Below are positions 20,685 through 30,560 of a stretch of 64,000 nucleotides of DNA, piece after piece. The first letter of the stretch is position 1; the number at the start of each line of letters is the position of its first letter. Where the stretch lies: positions 1 through 64,000 of the forward strand of contig JAEUME010000001.1 of assembly GCA_016793445.1 (NCBI GenBank), in the 5' to 3' direction. The translations under genes and the position numbers were made by a program. Source of the DNA: Hyphomicrobium sp. GTDB taxonomy: Bacteria > Pseudomonadota > Alphaproteobacteria > Rhizobiales > Hyphomicrobiaceae. Under the pieces are notes generated by a model. It did no database searches, had not been told where the DNA came from, and saw nothing but the letters and a program-made list of their open reading frames with translations.

Positions 20685-21056
20685 TTACTGCGGCTTCTGC
20701 GGCGCTTGCACCGGCTGCACGGCCGGTACTTGGACCGACGACGCGACCTGCGGCATCTTCGGACCGCAGCGCCCCTGGAAATCAGCATTGACGCGATTGA
20801 GTTCGGCCTGCTTGGCAAGCGACTCGCGCTTCACCTTCACACTTGCGCCCTTGCCGGTCGCTGCCTGCTCCAGCTTTTCGATATTGCCTTCCTTCCGAAG
20901 CATATCGATCTGGTTGGTAAGAGCCACGCAGGTGGGATCCACCGCCTGCTCAGCCGGTTTGTTGATCGAGGCGGTGGTTTGCAGGCCACCATCCGCCGAG
21001 CACCCCGCTGCCAGGAGCCCAAGACCCACCACCGCTGCCATCGAACGCAGTTTCAT
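20685..21056 (-). CDS. Small lipoprotein with Pro/Gln/Val-rich tail
   Basis: A 123-residue lipoprotein starting MKLRSMAAVVGLG with lipobox LAAGC. The ATG at 21056 has GGGGGAC upstream and gives a proper signal peptide; an in-frame ATG 18 codons earlier does not. The core has two Cys (DPTCVAL, QGRCGPK) framing a charged helical stretch, aligned with the neighbouring lipoprotein at 20165-20443. The last 25 residues repeat VQ-x-P/A units (VQVPAVQPVQAP), a likely periplasmic linker or cell-wall-binding tail. Function unknown. Confidence 0.72.
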   Translation of the reverse strand: MKLRSMAAVVGLGLLAAGCSADGGLQTTASINKPAEQAVDPTCVALTNQIDMLRKEGNIEKLEQAATGKGASVKVKRESLAKQAELNRVNADFQGRCGPKMPQVASSVQVPAVQPVQAPQKPQ

Positions 21057-21343
21057 TTGCACGTCCCCCGAGTGAATAGAAAGTCGAACGAACGCACACG
21101 CTTTCACCACATGCTTAGAAGGCGGCTGCAGCGCACGGCAAGTGACCCGGCCGGATCATCCACGCCCAAGTGGGGCAATCGATTCGCGTTGCTGTGGAAA
21201 CATGCCATTTGATGCCGAAGCGCCACAGCCACGCGTACGCCCGCTCATGGCGCCGCTGTGCGTCAACGGACTGATCCAGAATACTCGAAGCCAGGATAAC
21301 GAGAGCGCGACCGTTCCGCTCTATATCTCATTCCGCTCTATAT

Positions 21344-21691
21344 CTAATGCTTGGTGCGCAGAATGCGCCCTTCGGAGCTGCGCGCGCGCGGCTGGCTGCC
21401 CTGCACGAGCCCAGCTGCCGTGTAGGTTTGACGGACGATGGACTCAGCTTCGGCCTCGCTCATGTGACCCTGTAGCGCGGTGGCCTTGGCTACGTGTTCG
21501 GTCAGTTCCGACAAGAGCCGACCCCAATCGGAAACACGGTCCCCAAATGCATCGGCGTTGAGCGATACCATCAAGGTGCCGTCGGCAATCCACGCGCGAA
21601 CCAACTCCACGGACTGTTCCGCCTGTTCGACGCCGTCGGGCATTTCCAGTTCGACCGGTGGTTCCTTGGATGGCCTGCTGCTTTCACTCAT
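21344..21691 (-). CDS. DUF5076-like protein
   Basis: A 115-residue cytosolic protein beginning MSESSRPSKEPPVELEMP. The central part (SVELVRAWIADGTLMVSLNADAFGDRVSDWGRLLSELTEHVAKA) is characteristic of a small family widespread in alphaproteobacteria and annotated DUF5076. Its function is unknown. ATG at 21691 follows AAGGAT at good distance. A longer in-frame upstream extension is possible but overlaps ftsB. It is encoded just after ftsB in the same direction. Confidence 0.7.
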   Translation of the reverse strand: MSESSRPSKEPPVELEMPDGVEQAEQSVELVRAWIADGTLMVSLNADAFGDRVSDWGRLLSELTEHVAKATALQGHMSEAEAESIVRQTYTAAGLVQGSQPRARSSEGRILRTKH

Positions 21692-21792
21692 CGCACGATC
21701 CTTACGTCTGGCCCGGCTTAGAAAGCATAGCTTACCTGCCAGGACGAACGCATCAAGTGGGGATGATGTGCAAGGAAAGCAATATCCAACCG

Positions 21793-22143
21793 TCAAAGGC
21801 GTTCCGGTACGATGATGTCGTTGGGCCGGATGTAACCGAGCACATCGCGCGCGATTTCTTCGACCATGTCAGGATCGGGCTTGTCGGGGGAAAGGAGCGC
21901 GACATCCCGCTCGAGCTTCGCGCGCACAGCCTCGAGGCTCTTGATCTCGAAATCCAAGAGCGTGGATCGTTCGATCAACTGATTACGAGCTTCGAGGCCG
22001 TGGCGGCCATGAAGCGCATGAAATCCAAAGTAGGCACTCGAAATCAGGCAAGCAAGCAACACCAGCACCTGCCGAACGCGGGGACGGTACCTGACTTGGA
22101 CTTCATGCGTATCGGAACGCAGCACGGCTTCACGGGTCTCCAA
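21793..22143 (-). CDS. ftsB: Cell-division protein FtsB/DivIC family
   Basis: A 116-residue bitopic protein: one membrane helix (about 25-43, VLVLLACLISSAYFGFHAL), a periplasmic coiled coil (about 50-88, NQLIERSTLLDFEIKSLEAV) and the conserved end DPDMVEEIARDVLGYIRPNDIIV. FtsB links FtsQ and FtsL in the divisome. Its position downstream of eno is typical of this order. The start is probably non-ATG: a TTG at 22143 or a GTG at 22125, neither with a strong ribosome binding site. Confidence 0.88.
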   Translation of the reverse strand: METREAVLRSDTHEVQVRYRPRVRQVLVLLACLISSAYFGFHALHGRHGLEARNQLIERSTLLDFEIKSLEAVRAKLERDVALLSPDKPDPDMVEEIARDVLGYIRPNDIIVPERL

Positions 22144-22311
22144 GTTTTTTGGGGGATCACTGGAGCACGAGAAGGACCTTAGCGGGGCTCAGGTAAAGAG
22201 GCCGTAAAACACCGTTCGATTTTCAAAGAAAGTTCGCCACGTCGTCTTTGACGCGCTGTCTCCCGAGCCCACCGAAAATAGCCTGTTAGCCGCAAGGTTC
22301 GGTTTTTCGTG

Positions 22312-22345
22312 AAAAAAAAGCGCGTGCGGGCATTCCAGCACGCGC
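22312..22345 (-). terminator. Rho-independent terminator of eno
   Basis: On the minus strand: stem GCGCGTGC, 10-base loop, GCACGCGC, then eight T. It lies 53 bases after the eno stop and ends the transcript before ftsB, which therefore has its own promoter in 22144-22311. Confidence 0.9.
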
Positions 22346-22397
22346 GTTGGCCCAGCAGGTGTTATCTTGTTGTATGAACCTGACGGCAATTCTCGCC

Positions 22398-24193
<1,796 letters not shown>

Positions 24194-24210
24194 TACTGTG
24201 AGTCCGATCC

Positions 24211-24927
24211 GTGACTGAGAACGCCGCCCTTGTGTTGTTTTCCGGAGGCCAGGACTCGACCGTCTGCCTCGCCTGGGCGCTTGCACGCTACGAGCGGGTA
24301 GAGACTGTCGGCTTCGACTATGGCCAACGCCACCACGTCGAACTGCAAGCTCGCACGAAAATCCTTGATCGCCTCCGCCAAGACTTTCCCGATTGGGCGG
24401 GACGGCTGGGGCCGGACCGGGTGCTCAAGTTGCCGGCGCTGGGCGAGATCAGCGAAACCGCGCTCACGCGCGACAAGGAGATCGAGGTCGGCAAGACCGG
24501 GCTGCCCTCCACCTTCGTGCCCGGACGCAACTTGCTGTTTTTCACCTATGCAGCAGCACTCGCCTGGCGACGGGGCATCTCCACGCTGGTCGGCGGCATG
24601 TGCGAGACGGACTATTCAGGGTATCCGGATTGCCGCAACGAAACGCTGCAGACGCTGGCCCGCGCCATCTCGCTTGGGGTCGATCGGCACATCAGTATCG
24701 AAACGCCGCTGATGTATGTCGATAAGGCGGGCACCTGGGCCATGACGCAGGAGCTTGGGGGAGCGGCCCTGGTGGACCTCGTCACGGAGGAGACCCACAC
24801 TTGTTACGTTGGCATCCGGACCCGCAGGCATCCCTGGGGTTACGGTTGCGGACATTGCCCCGCCTGTGCGCTGCGGGCGAAGGGATGGCATGCATGGCAC
24901 GACAACCAGAAGCCGCTGGCGACCTGA
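24211..24927 (+). CDS. queC: 7-cyano-7-deazaguanine synthase QueC
   Basis: QueC converts carboxy-deazaguanine to preQ0 with ATP and ammonia. The 238-residue protein has the PP-loop LFSGGQDST (9-17) and the four zinc cysteines in HTCYVG and [16 protein letters not shown]. The start is GTG at 24211. The 3' end overlaps the following small gene by 34 bases. First of the four queuosine genes here (queC, queE, queD, queF); folE for the initial GTP cyclohydrolase step is not in this window. Confidence 0.96.
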   Translation: MTENAALVLFSGGQDSTVCLAWALARYERVETVGFDYGQRHHVELQARTKILDRLRQDFPDWAGRLGPDRVLKLPALGEISETALTRDKEIEVGKTGLPSTFVPGRNLLFFTYAAALAWRRGISTLVGGMCETDYSGYPDCRNETLQTLARAISLGVDRHISIETPLMYVDKAGTWAMTQELGGAALVDLVTEETHTCYVGIRTRRHPWGYGCGHCPACALRAKGWHAWHDNQKPLAT

Positions 24928-25160
24928 TCAGGGCGCTTGATGCCGCCCAGGCCGGGGCGTGGAGCCGCGCGCATGGCATCGTGCAGGCCCATGATGGCGA
25001 TCCGCTCGCCAACTGGCTGCACGCGCTCCACCACAAGGTCGAAGGCGACGCCGGCAACGCGCGTTACTGGTACGCCAAGAGCCCTATGGACTACGAGCGT
25101 TTCGCCGATCCCGAGTTGGAGCTCCAGGCGATACGGCAGGCGCTCACGGACGAAGGCTGA
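24894..25160 (+). CDS. Small conserved-looking hypothetical protein
   Basis: An 88-residue protein starting [10 protein letters not shown] and ending ALTDEG, with helical Ala/His/Trp-rich content ([26 protein letters not shown]). The start at 24894 is chosen because GAAGGG lies nine bases upstream, while the ATG at 24885 directly abuts that signal. It overlaps the end of queC, suggesting translational coupling. The paired helices and the [12 protein letters not shown] element resemble a single TPR/Sel1-like unit. Function unknown. Confidence 0.65.
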   Translation: MARQPEAAGDLIRALDAAQAGAWSRAHGIVQAHDGDPLANWLHALHHKVEGDAGNARYWYAKSPMDYERFADPELELQAIRQALTDEG

Positions 25161-25393
25161 GCCGGTTTACCGGGCCGAGCAGCAGCGCGCCGGCGCAGCA
25201 CCGCCAGCTCACCGCCCGTAATGCCTCACCGGGGCGAACCCGAATAATCATTGCATCTTAGAGGCTTAAAGCTCTGTTCCGCCGGGAACTGAGAGCGCAC
25301 GCCTGCGGGGCTATCACACGCCTACACGACGCGCTGAACCGAACCCCCTCAACCAGCGACAAACCGGCAGCCCCCAACCCAAGGTCAACCCAG

Positions 25394-25585
25394 ATGGCAC
25401 GCAACTCGAACAGCTCAGCGGTCCGCTCGGTGAACTTCACGGTTGGCGTCGCGCTCCTCCTCATGCTGTTCCCGGTCGTGGGCAAGGCTTCCGAGAAGCC
25501 CGCAGGCGTCCGCACCGCCGTCGAAATGATCTCCAAGAAGCCCGCGCTGCGCACCTTCTGGGTTATGACTTCGGATGCACCCTGA
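25394..25585 (+). CDS. Possible small exported or membrane peptide in the que gap
   Basis: A 63-residue frame, MARNSNSSAVRSVNF then a hydrophobic core TVGVALLLMLFPVVGKA, then a charged tail. Third codon positions are strongly G/C, as in the real genes of this window, which argues for coding. The ribosome binding site is weak. It lies in the 650-base gap (25161-25810) between the queC block and queE. The rest of that gap shows no gene; 25586-25810 must hold the queE promoter. No family recognised. Confidence 0.4.
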   Translation: MARNSNSSAVRSVNFTVGVALLLMLFPVVGKASEKPAGVRTAVEMISKKPALRTFWVMTSDAP

Positions 25586-25810
25586 GATGCCTTTTTCGAA
25601 AAGCGCTGTCACACGTCGAACTTGAAGGTTGAAATCGGTCGCGAGGTCATAGGGGTCGGCGTTCCCCGCGCGCTTTAAGCGATGACGTCGCGTGGTCAGG
25701 GGAAGAAAAGCGATCTCCCCTCCTGCGATATGGCGTGCCCCTGATGCCGCGATGACTTCCAGTGCGGCCCGTTCTATAGGGAGCGAACAAGATCAACCAT
25801 CGCGTGGACC

Positions 25811-26440
25811 ATGTATCAGGTCAAAGAGATCTTCTACACCCTGCAGGGCGAGGGCGCGAACGCCGGAACCCCGGCTGTCTTCTGCCGATTTGCCGGATGC
25901 AATCTGTGGACCGGGCGCGAAGCCGACCGGGAGAGCGCCGTATGCCGCTTTTGCGATACGGACTTTGTCGGCACAGATGGTTCAGGCGGAGGCAAATTCG
26001 CAACGGCGCAGGACCTCGCCAAGGCGTGCCGCGCGGTCATCACCGCGCCGCAGGGCCCGCGGCTGGTCGTTCTGACGGGGGGCGAGCCTATGTTGCAGGT
26101 CGATGACGCTCTTGTCGATGCCTTGCACGACGAGGGCTTCGCGATTGCGATCGAGACGAACGGAACGCTCCCGGTGTGCGCGGGGATCGACTGGATCTGC
26201 GTATCGCCCAAGGCGGGTGCGCCGTTGCGGCAGACGCAGGGAAATGAAGTGAAGCTTGTCTATCCCCAGTGTGAACTGATGCCGGACGCGGTGCGCGGTC
26301 TCGACTTCGATCATTTCTTTCTCCAGCCCATGGATGGCCCGGAGCAGGCGGAGAATACCAAGGCAGCCATCGCCTATTGCATGGCCAATCCACCTTGGCG
26401 GCTTTCCGTCCAGACCCACAAGGCTCTGGGGATCCGCTAG
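25811..26440 (+). CDS. queE: 7-carboxy-7-deazaguanine synthase QueE
   Basis: A radical-SAM enzyme that contracts 6-carboxytetrahydropterin to carboxy-deazaguanine. The 209-residue protein has the variant cluster motif C-x14-C-x2-C (C30, C45, C48), typical of the proteobacterial QueE clade, rather than the canonical Cx3Cx2C. The GEGANAGTPAVFCRFAGCN start and the SAM-binding TGGEPMLQ and AIETNGT motifs are present. It is followed by queD after 108 bases. Confidence 0.95.
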   Translation: MYQVKEIFYTLQGEGANAGTPAVFCRFAGCNLWTGREADRESAVCRFCDTDFVGTDGSGGGKFATAQDLAKACRAVITAPQGPRLVVLTGGEPMLQVDDALVDALHDEGFAIAIETNGTLPVCAGIDWICVSPKAGAPLRQTQGNEVKLVYPQCELMPDAVRGLDFDHFFLQPMDGPEQAENTKAAIAYCMANPPWRLSVQTHKALGIR

Positions 26441-26548
26441 CTTTGGGAGGTGCCATTAACGGTTTTGGGCCCGAAAGCGGGCTAGATCAGCTTACCTGCG
26501 ACGCGGCGGGGCTGGCCTGATCTGCCGAAATCCCGTATTTGAGCCTCC

Positions 26549-26935
26549 ATGCGCATTTATCGAGAGTTTCTGTTCGAGGCGGCTCACTTCCTTCCCTCGG
26601 CACCGCAAGGCCACCCGAATTCCCGCATCCACGGGCATTCCTTTCGCGCGCGCGTCATCATCGATGGCGAGCCGGACGCGGACACGGGGCTAGTTTTGCA
26701 TTTCGACGACCTCTCGGCCGCGATCGCCGAAGCGCGCGATGCCCTCGACCATCGCCTGCTGAACGAGGTTGAAGGACTGCAGAAGCCCACCCTGGAACGG
26801 ATCGCGGTGTGGCTGTGGAACAGGATTGCCAACAAGGTTCCGGAGCTGGCGCAGATCGAGATCCACCGCGACAGTTGCCATGAGGGGTGCATCTATACCG
26901 GACCATCACGGCAAGCGCGCATGGCTGCGGAATAG
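26549..26935 (+). CDS. queD: QueD-like 6-carboxytetrahydropterin synthase with altered active site
   Basis: A 128-residue T-fold protein aligning end to end with E. coli QueD: FLFEAAHFLP, RIHGHSF, LDHRLLNE and CIYTG are all in register. Zinc ligands H13, H28 and H30 and the catalytic D67-H68 pair are present. Two catalytic residues are changed. E. coli Cys27 in KCGRLHGH is Asn24 here (PNSRIHGH), and Glu110 is Asp108 (HRDSCHEGC). Cys27 is needed for the normal side-chain cleavage, so the enzyme may be inactive, use another residue (Cys110 or Cys114), or do a different pterin reaction. The gene order still argues for a role in queuosine synthesis. Confidence 0.85.
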   Translation: MRIYREFLFEAAHFLPSAPQGHPNSRIHGHSFRARVIIDGEPDADTGLVLHFDDLSAAIAEARDALDHRLLNEVEGLQKPTLERIAVWLWNRIANKVPELAQIEIHRDSCHEGCIYTGPSRQARMAAE

Positions 26936-26970
26936 TTGGCGCTGAATAAAATAGAAGGCGACGCAAGCTC

Positions 26971-27432
26971 ATGGTCCGCAAAGCATCGGACATTACGCTC
27001 CTTGGCAGGCAGGTTGCGCTAGCGGACCATCCGGACAAGGCCATCCTCGAGCGCGTACCCAATCCGCACAACGATACGCACTACCTGGCGCGCTTCACGC
27101 AGCCCGAGTTCACCTCGCTATGCCCTGTGACGGGTCAGCCGGACTTCGCGCACCTCGTCATCGACTACGTGCCGCGCGATTGGCTGGTTGAGAGCAAAAG
27201 CCTCAAGCTCTACCTCGCGTCATTCCGCAACCACGGTGCGTTTCACGAAGATTGCACCGTTACGATCGGCAAGCGGATTGCGTCCCTGTTGGAACCGCAT
27301 TACCTGCGCATCGGAGGCTATTGGTATCCGCGCGGCGGGATGCCGATCGACGTCTTCTGGCAGACCGGAAAACTGCCTGAGGGTGTGTGGCTGCCCGATC
27401 AAGGCGTCGCGTCTTATCGCGGACGTGGCTGA
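26971..27432 (+). CDS. queF: NADPH-dependent 7-cyano-7-deazaguanine reductase QueF
   Basis: QueF reduces the nitrile of preQ0 to the amine preQ1. The 153-residue single-domain (YkvM-type) enzyme has the catalytic Cys in [12 protein letters not shown] (C51), the QueF signature [22 protein letters not shown] and the C-terminal [16 protein letters not shown]. Presence of QueF shows that the pathway here goes to preQ1/queuosine rather than ending in preQ0. Last of the queC-E-D-F genes. Confidence 0.95.
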   Translation: MVRKASDITLLGRQVALADHPDKAILERVPNPHNDTHYLARFTQPEFTSLCPVTGQPDFAHLVIDYVPRDWLVESKSLKLYLASFRNHGAFHEDCTVTIGKRIASLLEPHYLRIGGYWYPRGGMPIDVFWQTGKLPEGVWLPDQGVASYRGRG

Positions 27433-27605
27433 TCATTGTCGGCGTATGGACTTCACCGCGTTACGCACCTCTTTTCGTCGTCCCGATCATAAGCTGTCGT
27501 GTGCTGTATCGCACAAACTTTTTTGCGACGGAACGCGCGGGCGGCTTCGTTGCGTTTAAGCCTAGCTCTAGGTATCCTAACTTGGTTCTCAGAGGAGATA
27601 TGTGC

Positions 27606-27839
27606 ATGAGGAAACTTCTGATGGCCGCTGCCGGCGCCGTCGCTTTCTTGGGCGTGTCTGCAAGTGCGCAGGCTGCTCCAATCAGCGGAGGTGCTTTAAA
27701 GCCTATGGTCCTGCATGAGGGCATCCAAGCCGAACAGGTGCATTGGCGAAGCTGGCGTCACTGCCATCGCCGTTGCGGGTGGCGGCACGGCCGCCACCGG
27801 TGCTGGAACGTATGCCACGGCGGCCGCCGCCGCTGGTAG
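27606..27839 (+). CDS. Small exported His/Arg/Trp/Cys-rich peptide
   Basis: A 77-residue protein with a clear signal peptide (MRKLLMAAAGAVAFLGVSASAQA, cut before APIS). The last 33 residues are extraordinary: HWRSWRHCHRRCGWRHGRHRC and onward, with about eight Arg, seven His, five Trp and four Cys. The ATG at 27606 has AGAGGAG eight bases upstream, and a terminator follows at 27876-27909, so this is a complete single-gene unit. The tail could bind metal (His/Cys pairs) or anionic surfaces. Similar short exported GC-rich peptides are known in rhizobia with unknown roles. Upstream a short palindrome CCTAG-CT-CTAGG sits at 27561. Confidence 0.7.
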   Translation: MRKLLMAAAGAVAFLGVSASAQAAPISGGALKPMVLHEGIQAEQVHWRSWRHCHRRCGWRHGRHRCWNVCHGGRRRW

Positions 27840-27875
27840 CCGTATAACGTCAAGCCTTCCAGGCAGACGTAAGAT

Positions 27876-27909
27876 GGGGCCGGAGCGATCTGCTCTGGCC
27901 CCTCTTTTT
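27876..27909 (+). terminator. Terminator after the small exported peptide gene
   Basis: Stem GGGGCCGGAGC / GCTCTGGCCCC (11 pairs, one G-U), loop GATCT, then TCTTTTT. It begins 36 bases after the peptide stop and its T-tract touches the stop codon of the convergent pirin gene. Confidence 0.88.
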
Positions 27910-28852
27910 ATTCGGCCCCGTGCGGTGGCGGTCCATCTTGGGGAAGCGGGATGAACTCCTCCGCATCGCCCGGTACGATGTCGAATTTGCCGGTTCGCCA
28001 CTCCGCCTTGGCCTGCTCGATGCGCTCCTTGCTGCTGGAAACGAAGTTCCACCAGATATGGCGCGGACCCTCCATCGGCTCGCCGCCAAACAGCATGAGC
28101 CGCGCATTGCTCTCTGCCATTATCGAGATACGGTCTCCAGGCCGGAATACGAGAAGCTGACCGCTATCGAAGCTTTGGCCCGCAACATCGATGCGACCCG
28201 ACGCGATGTAGACCGCACGCTCTTCATGCGTGGCGTCAAGCGGCAGGACACTTCCCGGGGCGAGCACCGCTTCGGCATAGAAACAATCGTGCGGAAAATC
28301 GACCGGCGAACATTCGCCGTAGAGGTCGCCGATGATGATGCGTACACGCTTGCCTTCGCCTGTCAGGCGCGGCAGCTCTTCGGTGCTGAAGTGTGAAAAC
28401 TGCGGGGCCGCCTCTTCATGGACTTTGGGGAGTGCCATCCATGATTGAATGCCAAACAACCGCTGACCGTTGACGCGCGCCTGCGCGGGGGTGCGCTCGG
28501 AATGCACGATGCCGCGTCCTGCCGTCATCAGATTGACCGCCCCTGGCTCTATGGCCCGCGCCGTGCCCAGGCTGTCACGATGAAAGATCTGCCCTTCGAA
28601 GAGATACGTGACCGTCGACAGGCCAATGTGGGGATGCGGGCGCACGTCGATGCCTTCACCATCGAGAAATGTGGCCGGACCCATCTGATCGAAAAAGATG
28701 AAAGGACCCACCATCTGACGTTGCGCTGAGGGAAGCGCGCGCCGCACTTCAAATCCACCCAGGTCTCTTGCGCGCGGGATGATCAGATGTTCGATGACAT
28801 CGCAGCTGCGCGCATCGCCGGGAACGGGATCGTTGTCCTTCAACCAGCTCAC
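27908..28852 (-). CDS. Pirin-family protein
   Basis: A 314-residue bicupin of the pirin family. The N-terminal cupin holds the metal ligands H73 and H75 (RPHPHIGLSTVTYLFEG), H117 and E119 (GIVHSERTP). The C-terminal cupin follows (ERAVYIASGRIDVAGQ). Bacterial pirins include quercetin 2,3-dioxygenases and regulators of central metabolism; which applies is not evident. It stands alone, with its stop against the terminator of the opposite gene. Confidence 0.92.
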   Translation of the reverse strand: MSWLKDNDPVPGDARSCDVIEHLIIPRARDLGGFEVRRALPSAQRQMVGPFIFFDQMGPATFLDGEGIDVRPHPHIGLSTVTYLFEGQIFHRDSLGTARAIEPGAVNLMTAGRGIVHSERTPAQARVNGQRLFGIQSWMALPKVHEEAAPQFSHFSTEELPRLTGEGKRVRIIIGDLYGECSPVDFPHDCFYAEAVLAPGSVLPLDATHEERAVYIASGRIDVAGQSFDSGQLLVFRPGDRISIMAESNARLMLFGGEPMEGPRHIWWNFVSSSKERIEQAKAEWRTGKFDIVPGDAEEFIPLPQDGPPPHGAE

Positions 28853-28962
28853 GGGCGTCCTCCCTTCGTCTGGGAACCCTGCCGTTCAACGCGGGACCTG
28901 CGGATAAAAATGGGGTGGGCCGGGCGGATGTCAATGAACAGCGGGGACGTGGAGAGCGGCTC

Positions 28963-29760
28963 TCAGGAGAAGGGAATGGTCATGCCGTCATAGGCGGGCT
29001 CCATGCCTTCCGGCAATTCCCGCTTCAACGTCTCATAGTCCAGATCGCTCGTCATGTGCGTGAGGATCGTGCGCTTGGGTTTGAGTTTTTCAGCCCAGGC
29101 CACCGCCTGCTTCACGTTGAAGTGGCTGGGATGGGGCGTGTAGCGCAAGGCATCGACGATCCAAACATCGAGGTTCTGGAGGAGATCTGCCGACGCATCC
29201 GGCAGATCGGAAATGTCGGGCGAGTAGGCAAGATTGGAAAAGCGGTAGCCAAGGCTCGGGATATCGCCGTGCATTTGAGGAATGGGCAACGCAGAAACCG
29301 CGCCGCCGGACCCATTGATGACCACCGGGCTTATGCCGTCGATCTCGTAGCCATTGAGGATCGGCGTATAGCTGGAGCCTTCCGGCGTCTTGAAGCAGTA
29401 GGCGAAACGCTCCCGCAGGCTTTGGCCGGTCGCCGCATCGAAATACACGTCGACCCGCTTTTTCATGGCGTAGGCGACCATGCGCAGATCGTCGATGCCG
29501 TGCGTGTGGTCGGCATGGTCGTGCGTGTAAAGGACGCCATCGAGCGCGGTCAGGCGCACCGCCAGGATCTGTGCGCGAAAATCGGGAGAGGTGTCGACCA
29601 GTACGGCCGTCCGGCCGCGCGCGCCCGTGCGCTCCACAAGGGCGGAGCAGCGTAACCGGCGGTTCTTGGGATTGTCGGGATCGCACTGCCCCCACGTCAT
29701 GCCCACGCGCGGCACACCGCCGGAAGAACCACACCCAAGGATCGTGAACCGATAGCTCAT
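28963..29760 (-). CDS. MBL-fold metallo-hydrolase (PhnP-like)
   Basis: A 265-residue metallo-beta-lactamase-fold enzyme with the ILGCGSSGGVPRVG start typical of the PhnP/phosphodiesterase branch, the metal motif THDHADHTHG and later Asp/His ligands (VDALRY...HPSHFN, THMTSD). Relatives cleave cyclic phosphodiesters. No phosphonate gene is nearby: it sits in a tatD-metG-holB-tmk housekeeping run, overlapping tatD by four bases, so a general role in nucleotide or RNA-fragment processing is more likely. Confidence 0.9.
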   Translation of the reverse strand: MSYRFTILGCGSSGGVPRVGMTWGQCDPDNPKNRRLRCSALVERTGARGRTAVLVDTSPDFRAQILAVRLTALDGVLYTHDHADHTHGIDDLRMVAYAMKKRVDVYFDAATGQSLRERFAYCFKTPEGSSYTPILNGYEIDGISPVVINGSGGAVSALPIPQMHGDIPSLGYRFSNLAYSPDISDLPDASADLLQNLDVWIVDALRYTPHPSHFNVKQAVAWAEKLKPKRTILTHMTSDLDYETLKRELPEGMEPAYDGMTIPFS

Positions 29761-30560
29761 GCGCTGGCCTCATGACAGGACGCAGGCCTCGGCACCTTCG
29801 TGAAGAGCCGGAAGAAATTCTCCGTCGTCGTGCGTGCGATCTCGTCTTCGCTCACACCTTTGACGGCGGCGAGCGCCTTGGCGGTGTGGACGATATAGGC
29901 AGGCTCGTTCAGCTTGCCGCGATAGGGCTCGGGTGCGAGAAACGGCGCGTCTGTCTCGACAAGCAAGCGCTCCATCGGGATGTCGCGCGCGATCTCGCGC
30001 AGGGCCTCCGACTTCTTGAAGCTGATCACCCCGGAGAACGACACGTAAAGACCCAAGTCGACCGCGCCCATGGCTAGTTCCCGCCCGCCCGTGAAGCAAT
30101 GCAGGATGGCGGGGAACGGCCCCCTGGCACGCTCCTCCTTCAATATGGCCAGCGTATCGGCATCGGCGTCGCGCGTGTGGATCTCAAGCGGCAATCCGGT
30201 TTCGCGGGCGGCCGCGATGTGATTGCGAAATCCTTCGGCCTGCGCGGCGGGTGTGGAGTGCTTGTAGAAGTAATCCAGCCCCGCCTCGCCGATCGATACG
30301 ATCTTGGGATGGCGCGACAGGCGCACGATTTCGGAAACCGGGATGTCCAGTTCTTCGTGCGCATTGTGGGGGTGCGTGCCGACCGAGCCGTAGACGTTGT
30401 CGAACCGTTCTACGAGCGCCTTGACCTCGCCGAACTTGCGGATACGCGTGGAGATATCGACCAGGATGCCGACACCGGCCGCTTTGGCGCGTTCCACGAC
30501 ACCATCCAGATCCTTCGCGAACTCGTGGCGGTCGATATGACAATGGCGATCGACGAGCAT
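29757..30560 (-). CDS. tatD: TatD-family metal-dependent DNase
   Basis: A 267-residue TIM-barrel hydrolase: metal ligands H6 and H8 in DRHCHIDRH, GEAGLDYFYK with the bridging Glu, EIHTRDA, LHCFTG and the LVETDAPFLAPEPYRGK end. TatD/YcfH proteins are 3'-5' exonucleases or hydrolases acting on DNA or D-amino-acid tRNA. One-base overlap with metG upstream and four-base overlap with the MBL gene downstream place it in one operon. Confidence 0.93.
   Translation of the reverse strand: MLVDRHCHIDRHEFAKDLDGVVERAKAAGVGILVDISTRIRKFGEVKALVERFDNVYGSVGTHPHNAHEELDIPVSEIVRLSRHPKIVSIGEAGLDYFYKHSTPAAQAEGFRNHIAAARETGLPLEIHTRDADADTLAILKEERARGPFPAILHCFTGGRELAMGAVDLGLYVSFSGVISFKKSEALREIARDIPMERLLVETDAPFLAPEPYRGKLNEPAYIVHTAKALAAVKGVSEDEIARTTTENFFRLFTKVPRPASCHEASA

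Noticed and set aside
20495..20818. Minus-strand frame whose last 50 residues look moderately protein-like
   Set aside because: Its first half is a shadow of the second lipoprotein; the remainder has no start with ribosome binding site and only weak codon bias.
26467..26482. Short hairpin GCCCG-AAA-CGGGC type after queE as terminator
   Set aside because: Stem is short and no T-run follows; queD is probably cotranscribed.
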